Shown here in pieces: positions 1 to 9,334 of a stretch of 64,000 nucleotides of DNA. The stretch is taken from assembly GCA_948567375.1 (NCBI GenBank), contig OX419756.1, forward strand, positions 49,614,333 to 49,678,332, written 5' to 3'. Position 1 is the first letter of the stretch; each line of letters opens with the position of its first letter. This DNA comes from Lunularia cruciata (Eukaryota; Streptophyta; Marchantiopsida; Lunulariales; Lunulariaceae). Position numbers and translations under genes: made by a program. The notes under the pieces were generated by a model, which saw only the letters and a program-made list of their open reading frames with translations, did not search any database and was not told the DNA's origin.

Positions 1-1618
1 GTAGTGAATACCATGTCAAAGAGGTTGATGAAGAAGTTGGGTATGATATCCTCTAGACCTTCAACAATTGTGGTGAGCATAGCAAACAAGCAACAAGTTC
101 AACCAATAAGGGTGATGGATAAGGTGGTAGTTTCAATTATTGGAGTTTAGAATCTCATGATTTTCCAAGTCTTGAAGGATTCAAACTATCATTTGCTTCT
201 TTGGATGCCATGGTTAAGAGTAACATGCACAACTGATTGATGGCACAAAGGGTTCTTGAGGATGGGACCATCAAACCATTGAATTATAGTTTATGTGAGT
301 AACACTACAACACTTCACATTTAGATACACCATCTTTTGATAATTGGGAATTAGATTCAGAAGAAGGAGCCTCAAGTGTGGACACAAGCATGAAAAAAGA
401 GACTTCCATGGAGGAAGATGAATCTAAATTTGATTTAGATATATATCCTTTGTGTGCTATGGATTTTTCACCTAAGCTAGAGGTTTGAAGACCTAGATAA
501 ATCACCATTGATACTTGAGGAGATAGTGAGGAGGTTATCTACCCTCAAGTATGGTCCCAAAATTACAAAGGAAGAGAAGGTGAGCTTTGAGGAGATATTT
601 TGTAGATTTATCCATGTGTTTGCTTTCAATTACAAGGATCTAAAGGAAGTCACCTTGGAGGAATAGAAGGTAAAGTTAGAATCACATGCAAGACCAATCG
701 GCCAAAAGTAATGTTGCATTAGCCCAGCAATAACTTCAATTGTGAAGGAGGAGATTGATAAGCTTAAGGAAGCCAGATTTATCCTTGAGGTAGAGAATTT
801 AGAATGGGTATCTCCAATTGTGATTGTGAAGAAAAAGAATGGTAAGCTTTGAGTATGTGTGGATTACAAGAAGCTCAATATTGTTACTAAAAGGGACTAT
901 TACTGTTTGCCATTCATTGATGAGATCTTGGAGGAGGTTGCATGTCATGAGAGGTATAATTTTGGAGATGGTTATAGTGAGTATAACCAAATCAAGATTG
1001 CACCAGAGCATCAACAATTCACCACATTCACCACACCTTGGGAGACTTATGCTCTCAAGGTCATGCTTTTTAGGCTTTGCAATGCTCCAGCCACATCCCA
1101 ATCATTCATGAACAAATTATCTGAACCTTCTATTGGAAAATTTATGAGACTTCATTGATGACTTTTGTGTCTATAGGAACAAGCAAGAGCAATGCTTGGA
1201 ATGCTTGGATGAAGCAAATGCATCTCTCAACCCAAAGAAGTGCATTTTTGGTTGTGAAGAAGGTTTAGTTTTGAAGCACATCATTTCCAAGGATGGATCT
1301 TGAGAAGGCGAGGAGAATCTCAAACCTTCCCTTCACTTCAAGCTTGACAAAGTTATGCCAATTCTTGGGGATGGTTGGATATATAGGAGGTTCTTCTTTT
1401 CATTTTCTAACAAGGCTTATGCATTGATAATCTAGATGAACATGGTGATTTTGGAGGACAAGGAGGCTCTCAAAGATGTTAAGGAGCTCAAACAATCCCT
1501 TGTTGTGGCTCCAATTCTTACTAAACCTGATTGGAGTAAGCCATTTATCCTCAACATTGATGCTTCCATTTTAGCTATAGGATGCAATCTTAGTCAATTA
1601 GATCAAGATGAGCATGAT
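1..1618 (+). pseudogene. Element O: decayed Ty3/gypsy pol (protease to RNase H start), interrupted by element A
   Basis: This is the 5' half of the oldest layer, a plus-strand B-family polyprotein already inside protease at the left edge. The protease end, linker, reverse transcriptase and the first RNase H motif line up in order with element B at 10851-14925. Recognisable RT stretches include VSPIVIVKKKNGKL, VCVDYKKLN and YNQIKIAPEHQQ. The frame is broken by many stops (for example within the linker near 486 and 664, and after KNGKL near 850) and by frameshifts. It keeps roughly 80 bp of acidic linker (about 355-440) that element B has lost. It stops at 1618 in the RNase H motif and resumes at 31814-31819, so element A split it. 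No function remains. Confidence 0.9.
1614..1618. repeat. Target-site duplication ATGAT, left of element A
   Basis: ATGAT directly precedes the TGTGACAACC terminus of element A and is repeated at 31814-31818 after the ACCACA terminus. Joined, the flanks read as the uninterrupted RNase H sequence seen in element B near 14927. Five bases is the usual Ty3/gypsy duplication. Confidence 0.93.
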
Positions 1619-2411
1619 TGTGACAACCTGGTAAATATCACTTTTGCGGTAATTAGGTAAGTTAAGTTCGTTCCCGCAAAGATACGAGTCAGAAATATCC
1701 AAATACAAAGCAAATAGTAACAATGTAGTTCTTCTTGGTTGCGTCTTTAATCTCTCAGGTAGAAACCACACCCAAAAGAGAGTAACAAGCACTGATTCGC
1801 AGTCTTGTCACAAATTAACACTTCTTAATCACAACTCCATCAAATCTTTCCAAACAATCTTGATTGTGATGATTCAGGCTCTCCCAAAAATGACACTTCA
1901 CTGCAAAATGACTTCGCCTCAGAATTGTGTTCCACCCCTCCACTGAAGGCACAACTTCCTTGATCAAAATTGCTTCACATCAACTTCACACTGCACTCAC
2001 AAATGCATAATACTACCAACACTACAAGTCCTCTCAGATCTGTCAAGGCATTGCTTTGGTTGCACTTCACTCAGGATCAAACACACAAAATGAAGATCAA
2101 GGCTGCGGAATCCAACATCCAACAAGCACATTGACTTGCACTTTGAATTTCTCCACACACTCACAAACACAATTGCAAAGCTGATACTCAGAATCAAGCT
2201 CAAGCAACGAGCACTACTTCACAGCACTTTGCTTTATCTATTCTTAAAATTATGAGCACTGAACAACATAAGCCTCCTAGTGCTTCCCTTAAGTATTGAA
2301 GCAAACGGCAGTTCTAACAAAAACAACGTTCTACAACAACTCCTCTAACCTACAGATCCAAAATGACAATGCACCTCTTCATATCTGCCTCTTCAAATCT
2401 CAAATCTATTT

Positions 2412-4150
2412 CTAATCCGATCCGATGTCTACTTCATCATCGGCTTTCAAACCCAAACCCGAAGTAACTTCACTTCCTACTACTCTATCTTTGGGTCTCA
2501 TTACTCCTAACTCTTCTATCAATTCTACTACTTCTTCACTTTGATCTACAATTGAAGTTTTGGGTAACCTTTCTACTACTTTATCTTCCAACCCACTCTT
2601 CTCTAAAGTGTCAAATGTCAAATCCAAAGACACTTGCACTCCTATGTCTGCAACTTCGGGTCTTCATACTTCTTCTACCTCACTACGAAGTTTAGCTAAC
2701 TTTGTCCTAATCAGGTCTAGTCTGAGGCACACATTGTCCTCCACCTCTAACATCTTCCTATCTACACGATCTCACAGCCGGATTAATAGATTATTTCAAC
2801 TCGGTGTCCTTCGCCTTCCTCTTACGCATTTCCTGCACTAGCAACTTTAACTTGGGCAGCCTCGCTTCTTTGAGTTTACACTCCACTTCTTTACTCAGCA
2901 TGGCCTTAATTTCATTAACAACACCTTCTACTTCACTAGTTTCTTCCATCACCGTACAATTTTTCTTGTTAATGACATTTTGTTTCCATTTTCCACATTT
3001 CCATTTTTCCATACATTTTTCCGTTAACGACACTTGCACTCCTATTTCTGCACATCAGGTCTTCATACTTCTTCTACCTCACTACGAAGTTTAGCTAACT
3101 CTGTCCTAATCAGGTCTAGTCTTAGACACACATTGTCCCCCACCTCTAACATCTTCCTATTTACACGATCTCACAACCGGATTAATAGATTATTCAACTC
3201 GGTGTCCTTTGCCTTCCTCTTACACGTTTCTTGCACTAGCAACTTTAACTCGTGCAGCCTCGCTTCTTTGAGTTTACACTCCACTTCTGTACTCAGCATG
3301 GCCTTAATTTTGTTAATGACACCTTCTACTTCACTAGTTTCTTCCATCACCATACATTTTTCCTTCTTCCTCGCTTCTTCCAATTCACTACAATTTATTT
3401 GAAGCTCATCTTCAAACTCAGCTTTCAATGCTTCCTTCTCCTTTCAATGTACAGCGAGTTGTTCTTGTGCCTCGTGCACCAACCCTCTCAAATGATCTTC
3501 TTCTCTCCTACGCTCCGTGAACTCTCATTGCCAGGCCTGATCTTTCTCTGCTGCCCTCTTCTTAAGGCTCTCCAACTCTTGCTCCATCACCGCAACAATT
3601 GCCTTGGAGTGTATTAATTTGACACAAACTGCTACAAGTTCTCCCTTCAATCCTGCAGTCATCGTAGTCATCTCCTCCACTTCCTCATGATTCTTGACTA
3701 GCTCTTCCTTTGTCACCTCAAAGTGCTTACTCCAAAGAACCTCCTCAACCCAAAGTTCTTTGACTTCCATCTCCACTCTTGTTAGCTTACTTCGTAACAA
3801 CAAAGTTTCGGCACTCCAGGCTTTTACCACCGCTAATTCATCGGGTACGTCGAGCTTGGCACTTATCCTCTCCAACTTCTTCTGCTGCAACATCGCCAAC
3901 AATGGGCATACTACTCTGGACAAATAGTCCACTCCTTTGCTCCTTGCATCCTCAGCCCGGACTTTGGGTTCCAACTCTTCTATACTTGGTACCTTGCTCC
4001 AAAGTCGAGATCTTCAAACCTTCAAAGTTTCCTCCTCAAAACTTTCTCCCTCCTTTTGAGTAAGGTTACTGGGCCCCACTGTTGATACACTTAGGATGTT
4101 ATCACGCTTGGTAGCTTAAGGTTGTGCTTCGACTTCTTCTTCTTTCTTAT
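2412..4150 (-). pseudogene. LTR-borne coiled-coil coding remnant, 3' part
   Basis: On the sense strand of element A, inside its LTR, open frames follow one another at 3525-3974 (149 codons), 3171-3428, 2791-3039 and 2412-2639. All are rich in Glu, Lys and Leu with heptad-like spacing, for example ELVKNHEEVEEMTTM and ELESLKKRAAEKDQAWQ, which predicts a long alpha-helical coiled coil. The frames are separated by single stops or small shifts, as expected of one decayed coding region continuing from 4257-5346. Part of it is duplicated in tandem (2629-3428). The short right LTR lacks nearly all of this segment. I do not recognise a named family. The coding reading is inferred from composition and from frames persisting in one strand. 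Confidence 0.55.
2629..3428. repeat. Two-copy tandem repeat, period 400 bp, inside the A LTR
   Basis: The sequence starting GACACTTGCACTCCTAT at 2629 recurs at 3029, exactly 400 bases later. Both copies run through matching blocks (ACTACGAAGTTTAGCTAAC, CCGGATTAATAGATTATT, CAGCATGGCCTTAATTT). Each copy encodes the same coiled-coil stretch on the minus strand, with KEVECKLKEARL against TEVECKLKEARL. Copy ends diverge, so the outer limits are approximate. Confidence 0.88.
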
Positions 4151-4256
4151 TGCACCATTCCAGCATGGAAACCTCGAGGTTTCCAACATCTTCCATCGGC
4201 TGTACCACTTGCTGAACTTCTGCCTTGCCTTCACTATCGCTACTCAATTCTTTGCT

Positions 4257-5346
4257 TCATAGTGTAAACTCCTCTTCTTTTCCTGACACTCCTCCCTTTG
4301 ATCTGGTTTCTCCTTCCAATTCTTCTTCTTCCTCTTGCACAACTTTCTTTGACTTCACCATCACCGCCATCGGGTTAAGCCTTGGAACTTTCTGGGGCTG
4401 TACAGTCGCAACCTGACTCTCAGGCTTGGTCCTCTTCCTCACCCTTGGAAGGTCAATTGCTATGATCTTTTCTCTCCCACTCTCTTTGTAGTACCTATCC
4501 CCCTCTCGCACCCTCTCCATATAATATTGCTCATCTGCATTGGCTTCCTTGTGCAAATATGGATGAAAGTGCAACCTCATTCAACTTTGCTCCTCCAAAG
4601 TCAGTAAGCTCAACCCAAAATAAAAGTGTGCTGTGAATGGCACAAAATAGTTTCGTGGCATATCCATTCTCCACCTAGAAATCATCTGCCCCACTCTTTG
4701 ATGCAAGAACTTCGCCCAATCTACTGCTTCTCCCGCAAACATTTGGTGAAAGAACACCGCCTGTTGCATAGTAACATAGGTGGTTTGCTCTGGCTTGAAC
4801 ATGGCCATCATCGTGCTTACAATTCCTCTCCACTCAGGATCTCTATAGCTATTCACCTTATACCCATTCTTTGTGCGGGGTCAATTGAACGGACTTCCTA
4901 ACTTTGGCAGTTTCTTCTGAAGCATCACACTTCCGATAGAAGGTGGTCCCTCCTACCTCTCCGGCTTCCCTTCCCAACACTACCCTCCAATCCACCTCCG
5001 TCCATCAAGTGGGATTCCCTCTCTTCCCCTCATGCTTCGGCCCATCCTTGCAATTGCTGGCTGCAATTTCTACCATGAAACTTGGAAAACTAAAATTCCA
5101 GTTCCAGGCCAGGAATGTGATATGAAATCTTGTCAAGACTTCAATCCACGCTATTACCTCTAATCAACAAATTGCAAGTCCTCTCACCACACTTTGCTTG
5201 CTCACTTTTGGCACCATCATGTGCTTCCTCACTTTTCTCTTGTGGAAGATCGTCCTCGAAATCCTAACCCACTCCTCTTCTTGCACATTTGCGATTTGCA
5301 TTACTTTGGGTCGACTCTAAATAGGCACCGGGTAGCGACTGGACAT
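4257..5346 (-). pseudogene. LTR-borne coding remnant, 5' part (globular region of unknown family)
   Basis: On the minus strand an ATG at 5346-5344 lies about 25 bases after a TATA box. It opens a frame interrupted by a TAG where the right LTR keeps CAG. Downstream frames encode FKPEQTTYVTMQQAVFFHQM, a Trp- and aromatic-rich block ending YFVPFTAHFYFGLSLLT, a basic segment and an acidic Glu run (QEEEEELEGE), then lead into the coiled-coil part. The right LTR has the same frames at about 30272-31343, with GCACTTCACC-type differences and a CAA where the left has TGA. Sharing by both LTRs shows it belongs to the LTR, not to a later insertion. I cannot assign a family. A captured host gene or an element-specific accessory protein are both possible. 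Confidence 0.5.
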
Positions 5347-5370
5347 GGCTCCTTCTTCTTGCACACCTTG

Positions 5371-5380
5371 TAATTTTATA
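5371..5380 (-). promoter_or_regulatory. TATA box of the A LTR
   Basis: The minus strand reads TATAAAATTA, about 470 bases inside the LTR from its 5' end. The same motif is at 31367-31376 in the other LTR. The position suits a U3 core promoter for element A transcription. Confidence 0.55.
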
Positions 5381-5575
5381 GTCATGCGCCAATCAGTCAC
5401 TCTTCAGTCACTACTCTCAAATTTCTGATTTGGTGAAGTTGTTGCCTATCACTATCAAGAAGTTCTTGATCCCGAGGTCATTACTTTCTTCCCCCGTACT
5501 TTCTTGATTACACCGACTCCAAAGAAGTTTGTTATAGGTTCTTCGGATCCACTCACACCACCCGATATGAAGTCT

Positions 5576-5578
<3 letters not shown>

Positions 5579-5629
<51 letters not shown>
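5579..5629. repeat. (TC)n microsatellite, about 50 bp
   Basis: Uninterrupted TC repeats lie in the U3 part of the left A LTR. The equivalent stretch in the right LTR (near 31575-31587) is only about a dozen bases, so the tract expanded or contracted after insertion. It creates a spurious Arg-Glu repeat in the minus-strand frame 5455-5850, which is upstream of the TATA box and probably not coding. Confidence 0.9.
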
Positions 5630-5632
<3 letters not shown>

Positions 5633-5851
5633 TCTTCGGCTTCTTCTTCACGTCTTGATCCAAAGTCGACTTTGGGTTCATGCTGATAGGGCCAGTTCGA
5701 GTACTTCACCTTATGACCCAAAGCCACGTTACCTCGGGTTTTATCCCAAAGACTCTTTTCTTTGCCTTCTTTGGTCATACAGGTGCAATCCGACTTCTCT
5801 ATACACTTCTTCTTCTCCATCTTGAAAAAGACAAAAAATGTGGGTACCACC

Positions 5852-5864
5852 TACCCCCTTCCTC
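5852..5864 (-). other. Polypurine tract of element A
   Basis: On the minus strand GAGGAAGGGGGTA abuts the start of the 3' LTR (GTGGTACC). This is where plus-strand DNA synthesis would be primed. It directly follows the integrase stop codon. Confidence 0.75.
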
Positions 5865-6188
5865 AAATGTGAGTGTCCTTGTGAACATAGACTTTGGGTG
5901 TCTTAGAAACTTCCGAGTCTATGGTCCAATATCTCCGAACTCTCCACCCGTTTACTTGAGTGGCAAAAGGATTGCCCTCTAGGTCTACAAGTTGAATGGA
6001 CCCATTTTCATAAAGATGAAGAACTCGATAAAGCCCCATCCATCTCAAATCCAACTTGCCTAGAAAAAATAGTCGGTGATTGTTGTATAACAAAACCAAA
6101 TCTCCTTCGCGCACAACCATAGGCTTAATATGCTTATCGTGCTTGACTTTCTCTGCGCTTGTACTTCCTTCGTGGTTTGCATTGGATC
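5863..6188 (-). pseudogene. Element A integrase, C-terminal part
   Basis: The minus-strand frame ending at 5863 holds the start of the integrase C-terminal domain (MVVREGDLVLLYNNH) followed by FFLGKLDLRWMGLYRV and LYENGSIQLVDLEG. These are typical of the DNA-binding tail of Ty3/gypsy integrase after the catalytic core. The frame can be followed upstream to 6188, where element B begins. The part between here and the residue run YILVCTD at 17301, which should hold most of the DDE core, is missing altogether. It is not simply displaced by the insertion. Confidence 0.85.
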
Positions 6189-6880
6189 TGTAACACCCAT
6201 TTGTGCATGTGTGTGGTATTGTGATATTTAGCTTGGTATTACAAGTACTTAAGAGATATTATTTATATAGAGATAAAGGATGGTTCTATATTAGTCATGG
6301 TTAGCTAAAGTTAGTCATAGCTAAGATAGAGGGGACCTTACTTTAGAGGAAGTAGAAAAGATGAGCACAACTATTTTGGACTTTAGTGTATTGACTTGGT
6401 ATTATTCCTAGGTGTTTGGCTTTGAGGAAAGAGTTGAGAACTCTTGGGCCCACAAGCCTTTTTGTTTTGGATTCTTCTTTAGTCCAAGGATAGCCCATGT
6501 GAAGGAATCCTTGACTTAGTGGTTGGGTCAAGATAAAACCACATGCTTAGGGGAATATGCCCATGTGAATGGATATTCCTTTCTACCTTTTGACTTTACT
6601 TGACTTTTAGTCTAGTAATTTGAGTTACTACGGTAATTAGTAACTTTGGTACGTAACTATTTCACAAGTATATAAACAAGGGGTGAGGAGGTACTCATCA
6701 TCCTTTCATTTGCAACTATCTCTTTCTCATTGAGTTCTGTAGTGAGCAATGTCTTGAGTCTTGGAGTGTTAGCCTTGGAGGAGTATGATGGAGTTGGGAT
6801 TTCTTGCCTTCTTAGTCCATGGTGCACTACCATAATAGCCATCAGAGGTTCATCCTGAGTGAGAGACAGGCCGGCTCACA
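6189..6880 (+). repeat. B LTR1 (692 bp)
   Basis: Runs TGTAACACCC to GGCTCACA. A TATA-like GTATATAAAC sits near 6667, before a CA-rich start region. The copy keeps ACCACATGCTTAG near 6538, which LTR2 lacks, and the AGTGTTAGCCTTGG block that LTR3 lacks. Its left flank is GGATC, in the integrase gene of element A. Confidence 0.95.
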
Positions 6881-7086
6881 TTTTTGGTTCCGTTGCTGGG
6901 ACCTCTCTAGAAGGCAAGATAATGTTCCGCGTTCAATTCTACATTAGGCAGAAGGAAGCTATGAGAGCTCACTTGGAGAGAACATTAGGAGAGTAGAGGG
7001 CTGAACTTATGTTAGGGAACCAACATCCATTTGTATACCTCGTAGTTCATTATGATGTCTTTGAGGTGATTTTGTACATCTTGTAC
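6881..7086 (+). repeat. Extra copy of the B primer site and 5' leader
   Basis: This segment carries the same primer-site-like TGGTTCCGTTGC (from 6885) and leader as 7766-7971, with a few substitutions such as GAGTAGAGG for GAGGAGAGG. It ends abruptly at CTTGTAC, exactly where LTR2 begins. The second leader instead continues into ACATGGGAGG. A B copy therefore seems to have inserted into another B copy at this point. Confidence 0.85.
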
Positions 7087-7765
7087 TGTAACACCCATTT
7101 GTGCATGTGTGTGGTATTGTGATATTTAGCTTGGTATTACAAGTACTTAAGAGATATTATTTATATAGAGATAAAGGATGGTTCTATATTAGTCATGTTT
7201 AGCTAAAGTTAGTCATAGCTAAGATAGATGGGACCTTACTTTAGAGGAAGTAGAAAAGATGAGCACCACTATTTTGGATTTTAGTGTGTTGACTTGGTAT
7301 TATTCCTAGGTGTTTGGCTTTGGGGAAAGAGTTGAGAACTCTTGGGCCCGCAAGCCTTTTTGTTTTGGATTCTTCTTTAGTCCAAGGATAGCCCATGTGA
7401 AGGAATCCTTGCTTTAGTGGTTGGGTCAAGATAAGGGGAATATGCCCATGTGAATGGATATTCCTTTCTACTTTTTGACTTTACTTGACTTTTAGTCTAG
7501 TAACTTGAGTTACTACGGTAATTAGTAACTTTGGTACGTAACTATTTCACAAGTATATAAACAAGGGGTGAGGAGGTACTCATCATCCTTTCATTTGCAA
7601 CTATCTCTCTCTCATTGAGTTCTCTAGTGAACAATGTCTTGAGTCTTGGAGTGTTAGCCTTGGAGGAGTATGATGGAGTTGGGGTTCCTTGCCTTCTTAG
7701 TCCATGGTGCGCTACCATAATAGCCATCAGAGGTTCATCCTGAGTGAGAGACAGGCCGGCTCACA
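7087..7765 (+). repeat. B LTR2 (679 bp)
   Basis: Has the same termini as LTR1. It lacks 13 bases found in LTR1 and the solo LTR (GATAAGGGGAATA here). It is the functional 5' LTR of the retained internal region, because primer site, leader and coding frames follow without a break. Confidence 0.95.
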
Positions 7766-7769
7766 TTTT

Positions 7770-7786
7770 TGGTTCCGTTGCCGGGA
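7770..7786 (+). other. Putative primer-binding site of element B
   Basis: TGGTTCCGTTGCCGGGA begins five bases after the LTR end. It resembles the tRNA-Asp complement TGGCGCCGTTGCCGGGGA, differing at GC against TT and by one G. It is therefore probably a tRNA-Asp-type site, or that of another tRNA sharing this acceptor stem. The assignment comes from memory of plant tRNA-Asp. Confidence 0.55.
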
Positions 7787-7806
7787 CCTCTCTAGAAGGC
7801 AAGATA

Positions 7807-8025
7807 ATGTTCCGCGTCCAATTCTACATTAGGCAGAAGGAGGCTATGAGAGCTCACTTGGAGAGAACATTAGGAGAGGAGAGGGCTGAACTTATGTTAG
7901 AGAACCAAGATCCATTTGTATACCCTGTAGTTCATTATGATGTCTTTGAGGTGATTTTGTACATCTTGTACACATGGGAGGAATTGGAGAGATTGTGTGA
8001 GGTGGATTGCAGATTTGGGGATTAA
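7807..8025 (+). CDS. Short leader frame of element B, unrecognised
   Basis: An ATG 42 bases after LTR2 opens 72 codons (starting MFRVQFYIRQKEAMRAHLER), with an amphipathic helical start and a hydrophobic stretch VFEVILYILYTWEEL. The extra leader copy at 6922-7086 has the same frame with a stop. No family is recognised. It could be a leader peptide or a fragment of a longer upstream frame. Nothing convincing continues it through 8026-8609, where I see no gene. Confidence 0.25.
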   Translation: MFRVQFYIRQKEAMRAHLERTLGEERAELMLENQDPFVYPVVHYDVFEVILYILYTWEELERLCEVDCRFGD

Positions 8026-8624
8026 GGTGATTTTGGGCAAAATCTCAAGTTTGAGATCTGGACTTGAGATTTCTACACATGATAGCTTGGGTTATCTTTC
8101 AGTTACCACACTTGAAATTATTGAGAGAGCTTCTATGCGCACTGGGTTAGAATTTTTGAAAGTTGATAGGGTAAAGTGCTCCCGCAACTGCATGCTCTCT
8201 GGAAAATTGTACAGAGTCTGCCATTTCTTCCATTTTCAGTGAATTGTCCTGAAAATTTCCAAGAAACTTAAGTGCATTGTATCCTACCTGCTGCCACAAA
8301 AATTAGAGAGAGATCGTTTTTTCGCAGGGCGAAATGAGTTTTTGAAGTGAGGGGGGTGGTTTTCAGACCAAATCTGAAATATGGGTGCTGAATAGAAAGG
8401 TGTCTAGGCCAAATGGCTCCATGAGAAGATCTGAAATTTTGCAGGGAGGGACACCTTGGAGTTGTGATTAAGTGTGGAAAATTTCAGAGGACTGTGACAT
8501 ATTGGTTGGGAGATTTGAGTGACATTGTGAGGAAGGGTCAATTCTGCAGAGTGGAGATCTCATGCATGAGAAGTTTGAGATTAACAAAAAGCATGTTTGA
8601 GTGTTTAGATTCATCTTGGGGAAC

Positions 8625-9098
8625 ATGGAGGGTCATCAAGAGTGGAAATTGAGATTATGCAAGGTTCCCCAAGGGTTTGAGGTGATTGTAGGGGTGGATT
8701 TGAGGAAAAGAGAGTTTACAATAGAATTTGAAGAGAGTGTTGAGAGGATCCAAAAACCTACACCACTTGGAGGAAAGAGTGAGTCTAAGTGCTTTCTATG
8801 TGGAGAGAAGGGACATAAGGCAAGTTCATGTCCATTGACCTTTGAGAGCAAGAGATTGAGAGAAAGGAGAGGCTTACTTGACTTGGGTTTGCATGTTGGA
8901 CCTTCTTCACCAAGATTGGGAGGGAGAAGATCTAAGACCAAGGAGTTGTGTGAGGTTTGTGGAGTTGAAGGACTTCCAAAAGGACATGAGTGTAGTGGAG
9001 TAAAAGCACTTTTGGAAACTTTGGTGAAGGATCTTGGAGAGAGTCTTAGTACAGCTATAGAAATACTACCACCTTCATCAGCTAGTTCTCAAGATTAG
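8625..9098 (+). CDS. Accessory zinc-knuckle ORF upstream of gag, copy 1
   Basis: An intact 157-codon frame begins MEGHQEWKLRL. A basic central region follows, with a CCHC knuckle at C56-C59-H64-C69 (CFLCGEKGHKASSC) and a second metal-ligand-like cluster at C109-C112-H121-C123 (CEVCGVEGLPKGHEC). The tail is Ser-rich. CCHC knuckles bind single-stranded nucleic acid in retroelement Gag, yet this protein is separate from Gag, which has its own knuckle and starts 236 bases downstream. The start was chosen because the copies share it, while sequence upstream differs. I know no described family with this double-cluster layout before gag. A nucleocapsid-like or RNA-export role is a guess. Confidence 0.65.
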   Translation: MEGHQEWKLRLCKVPQGFEVIVGVDLRKREFTIEFEESVERIQKPTPLGGKSESKCFLCGEKGHKASSCPLTFESKRLRERRGLLDLGLHVGPSSPRLGGRRSKTKELCEVCGVEGLPKGHECSGVKALLETLVKDLGESLSTAIEILPPSSASSQD

Positions 9099-9334
9099 TG
9101 ATGGAGATAATCTTTCAACTTATGGATAAACTATCCATGAGAGTTAGATTAATATGCACTCTAGGATTTGATGTTGCTATAGCAATCTTGGAGCAACTTG
9201 AACCTTTTGTGTTCCCTAGAGTGGATTATTCTCAGATGGTGTTAGTCATGCATATACTCTATTAGTAATAGAGTGAGAGAAAAGAAAAGAAAAAAAAAAA
9301 ATTTGAGAGAAAAGAAAGATAGTGAGGGGTTAAG

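Larger units (their letters stand above)
1619..5851 (-). repeat. 3' LTR of element A (4.2 kb, full-length form)
   Basis: The LTR runs from TGTGACAACC to GGTACCAC; its last base has changed from A to C next to the internal region. The right LTR (29860-31813) matches it over 1619-1795 and again from about 4058 to 5851. The roughly 2.26 kb between is absent from the right copy, so the two LTRs differ by one large deletion plus scattered substitutions. On the minus strand it contains a TATA box, several coding-like frames (see the entries inside it) and a CT-rich simple repeat. A 4.2-kb LTR is unusually long, known mainly from Ogre-type and some Athila-type elements. Confidence 0.9.

Noticed and set aside
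5455..5850. A 131-codon minus-strand frame at the start of the A LTR
   Set aside because: Lies upstream of the LTR TATA box, contains a (GA)n-encoded Arg-Glu run that varies between LTRs, and lacks a match to any domain; probably not translated.
8636..8941. Minus-strand frame of 101 codons opposite the accessory ORF (again at 11127-11432)
   Set aside because: It is the antisense shadow of the zinc-knuckle ORF; the plus frame has the metal-binding motifs and the expected orientation.
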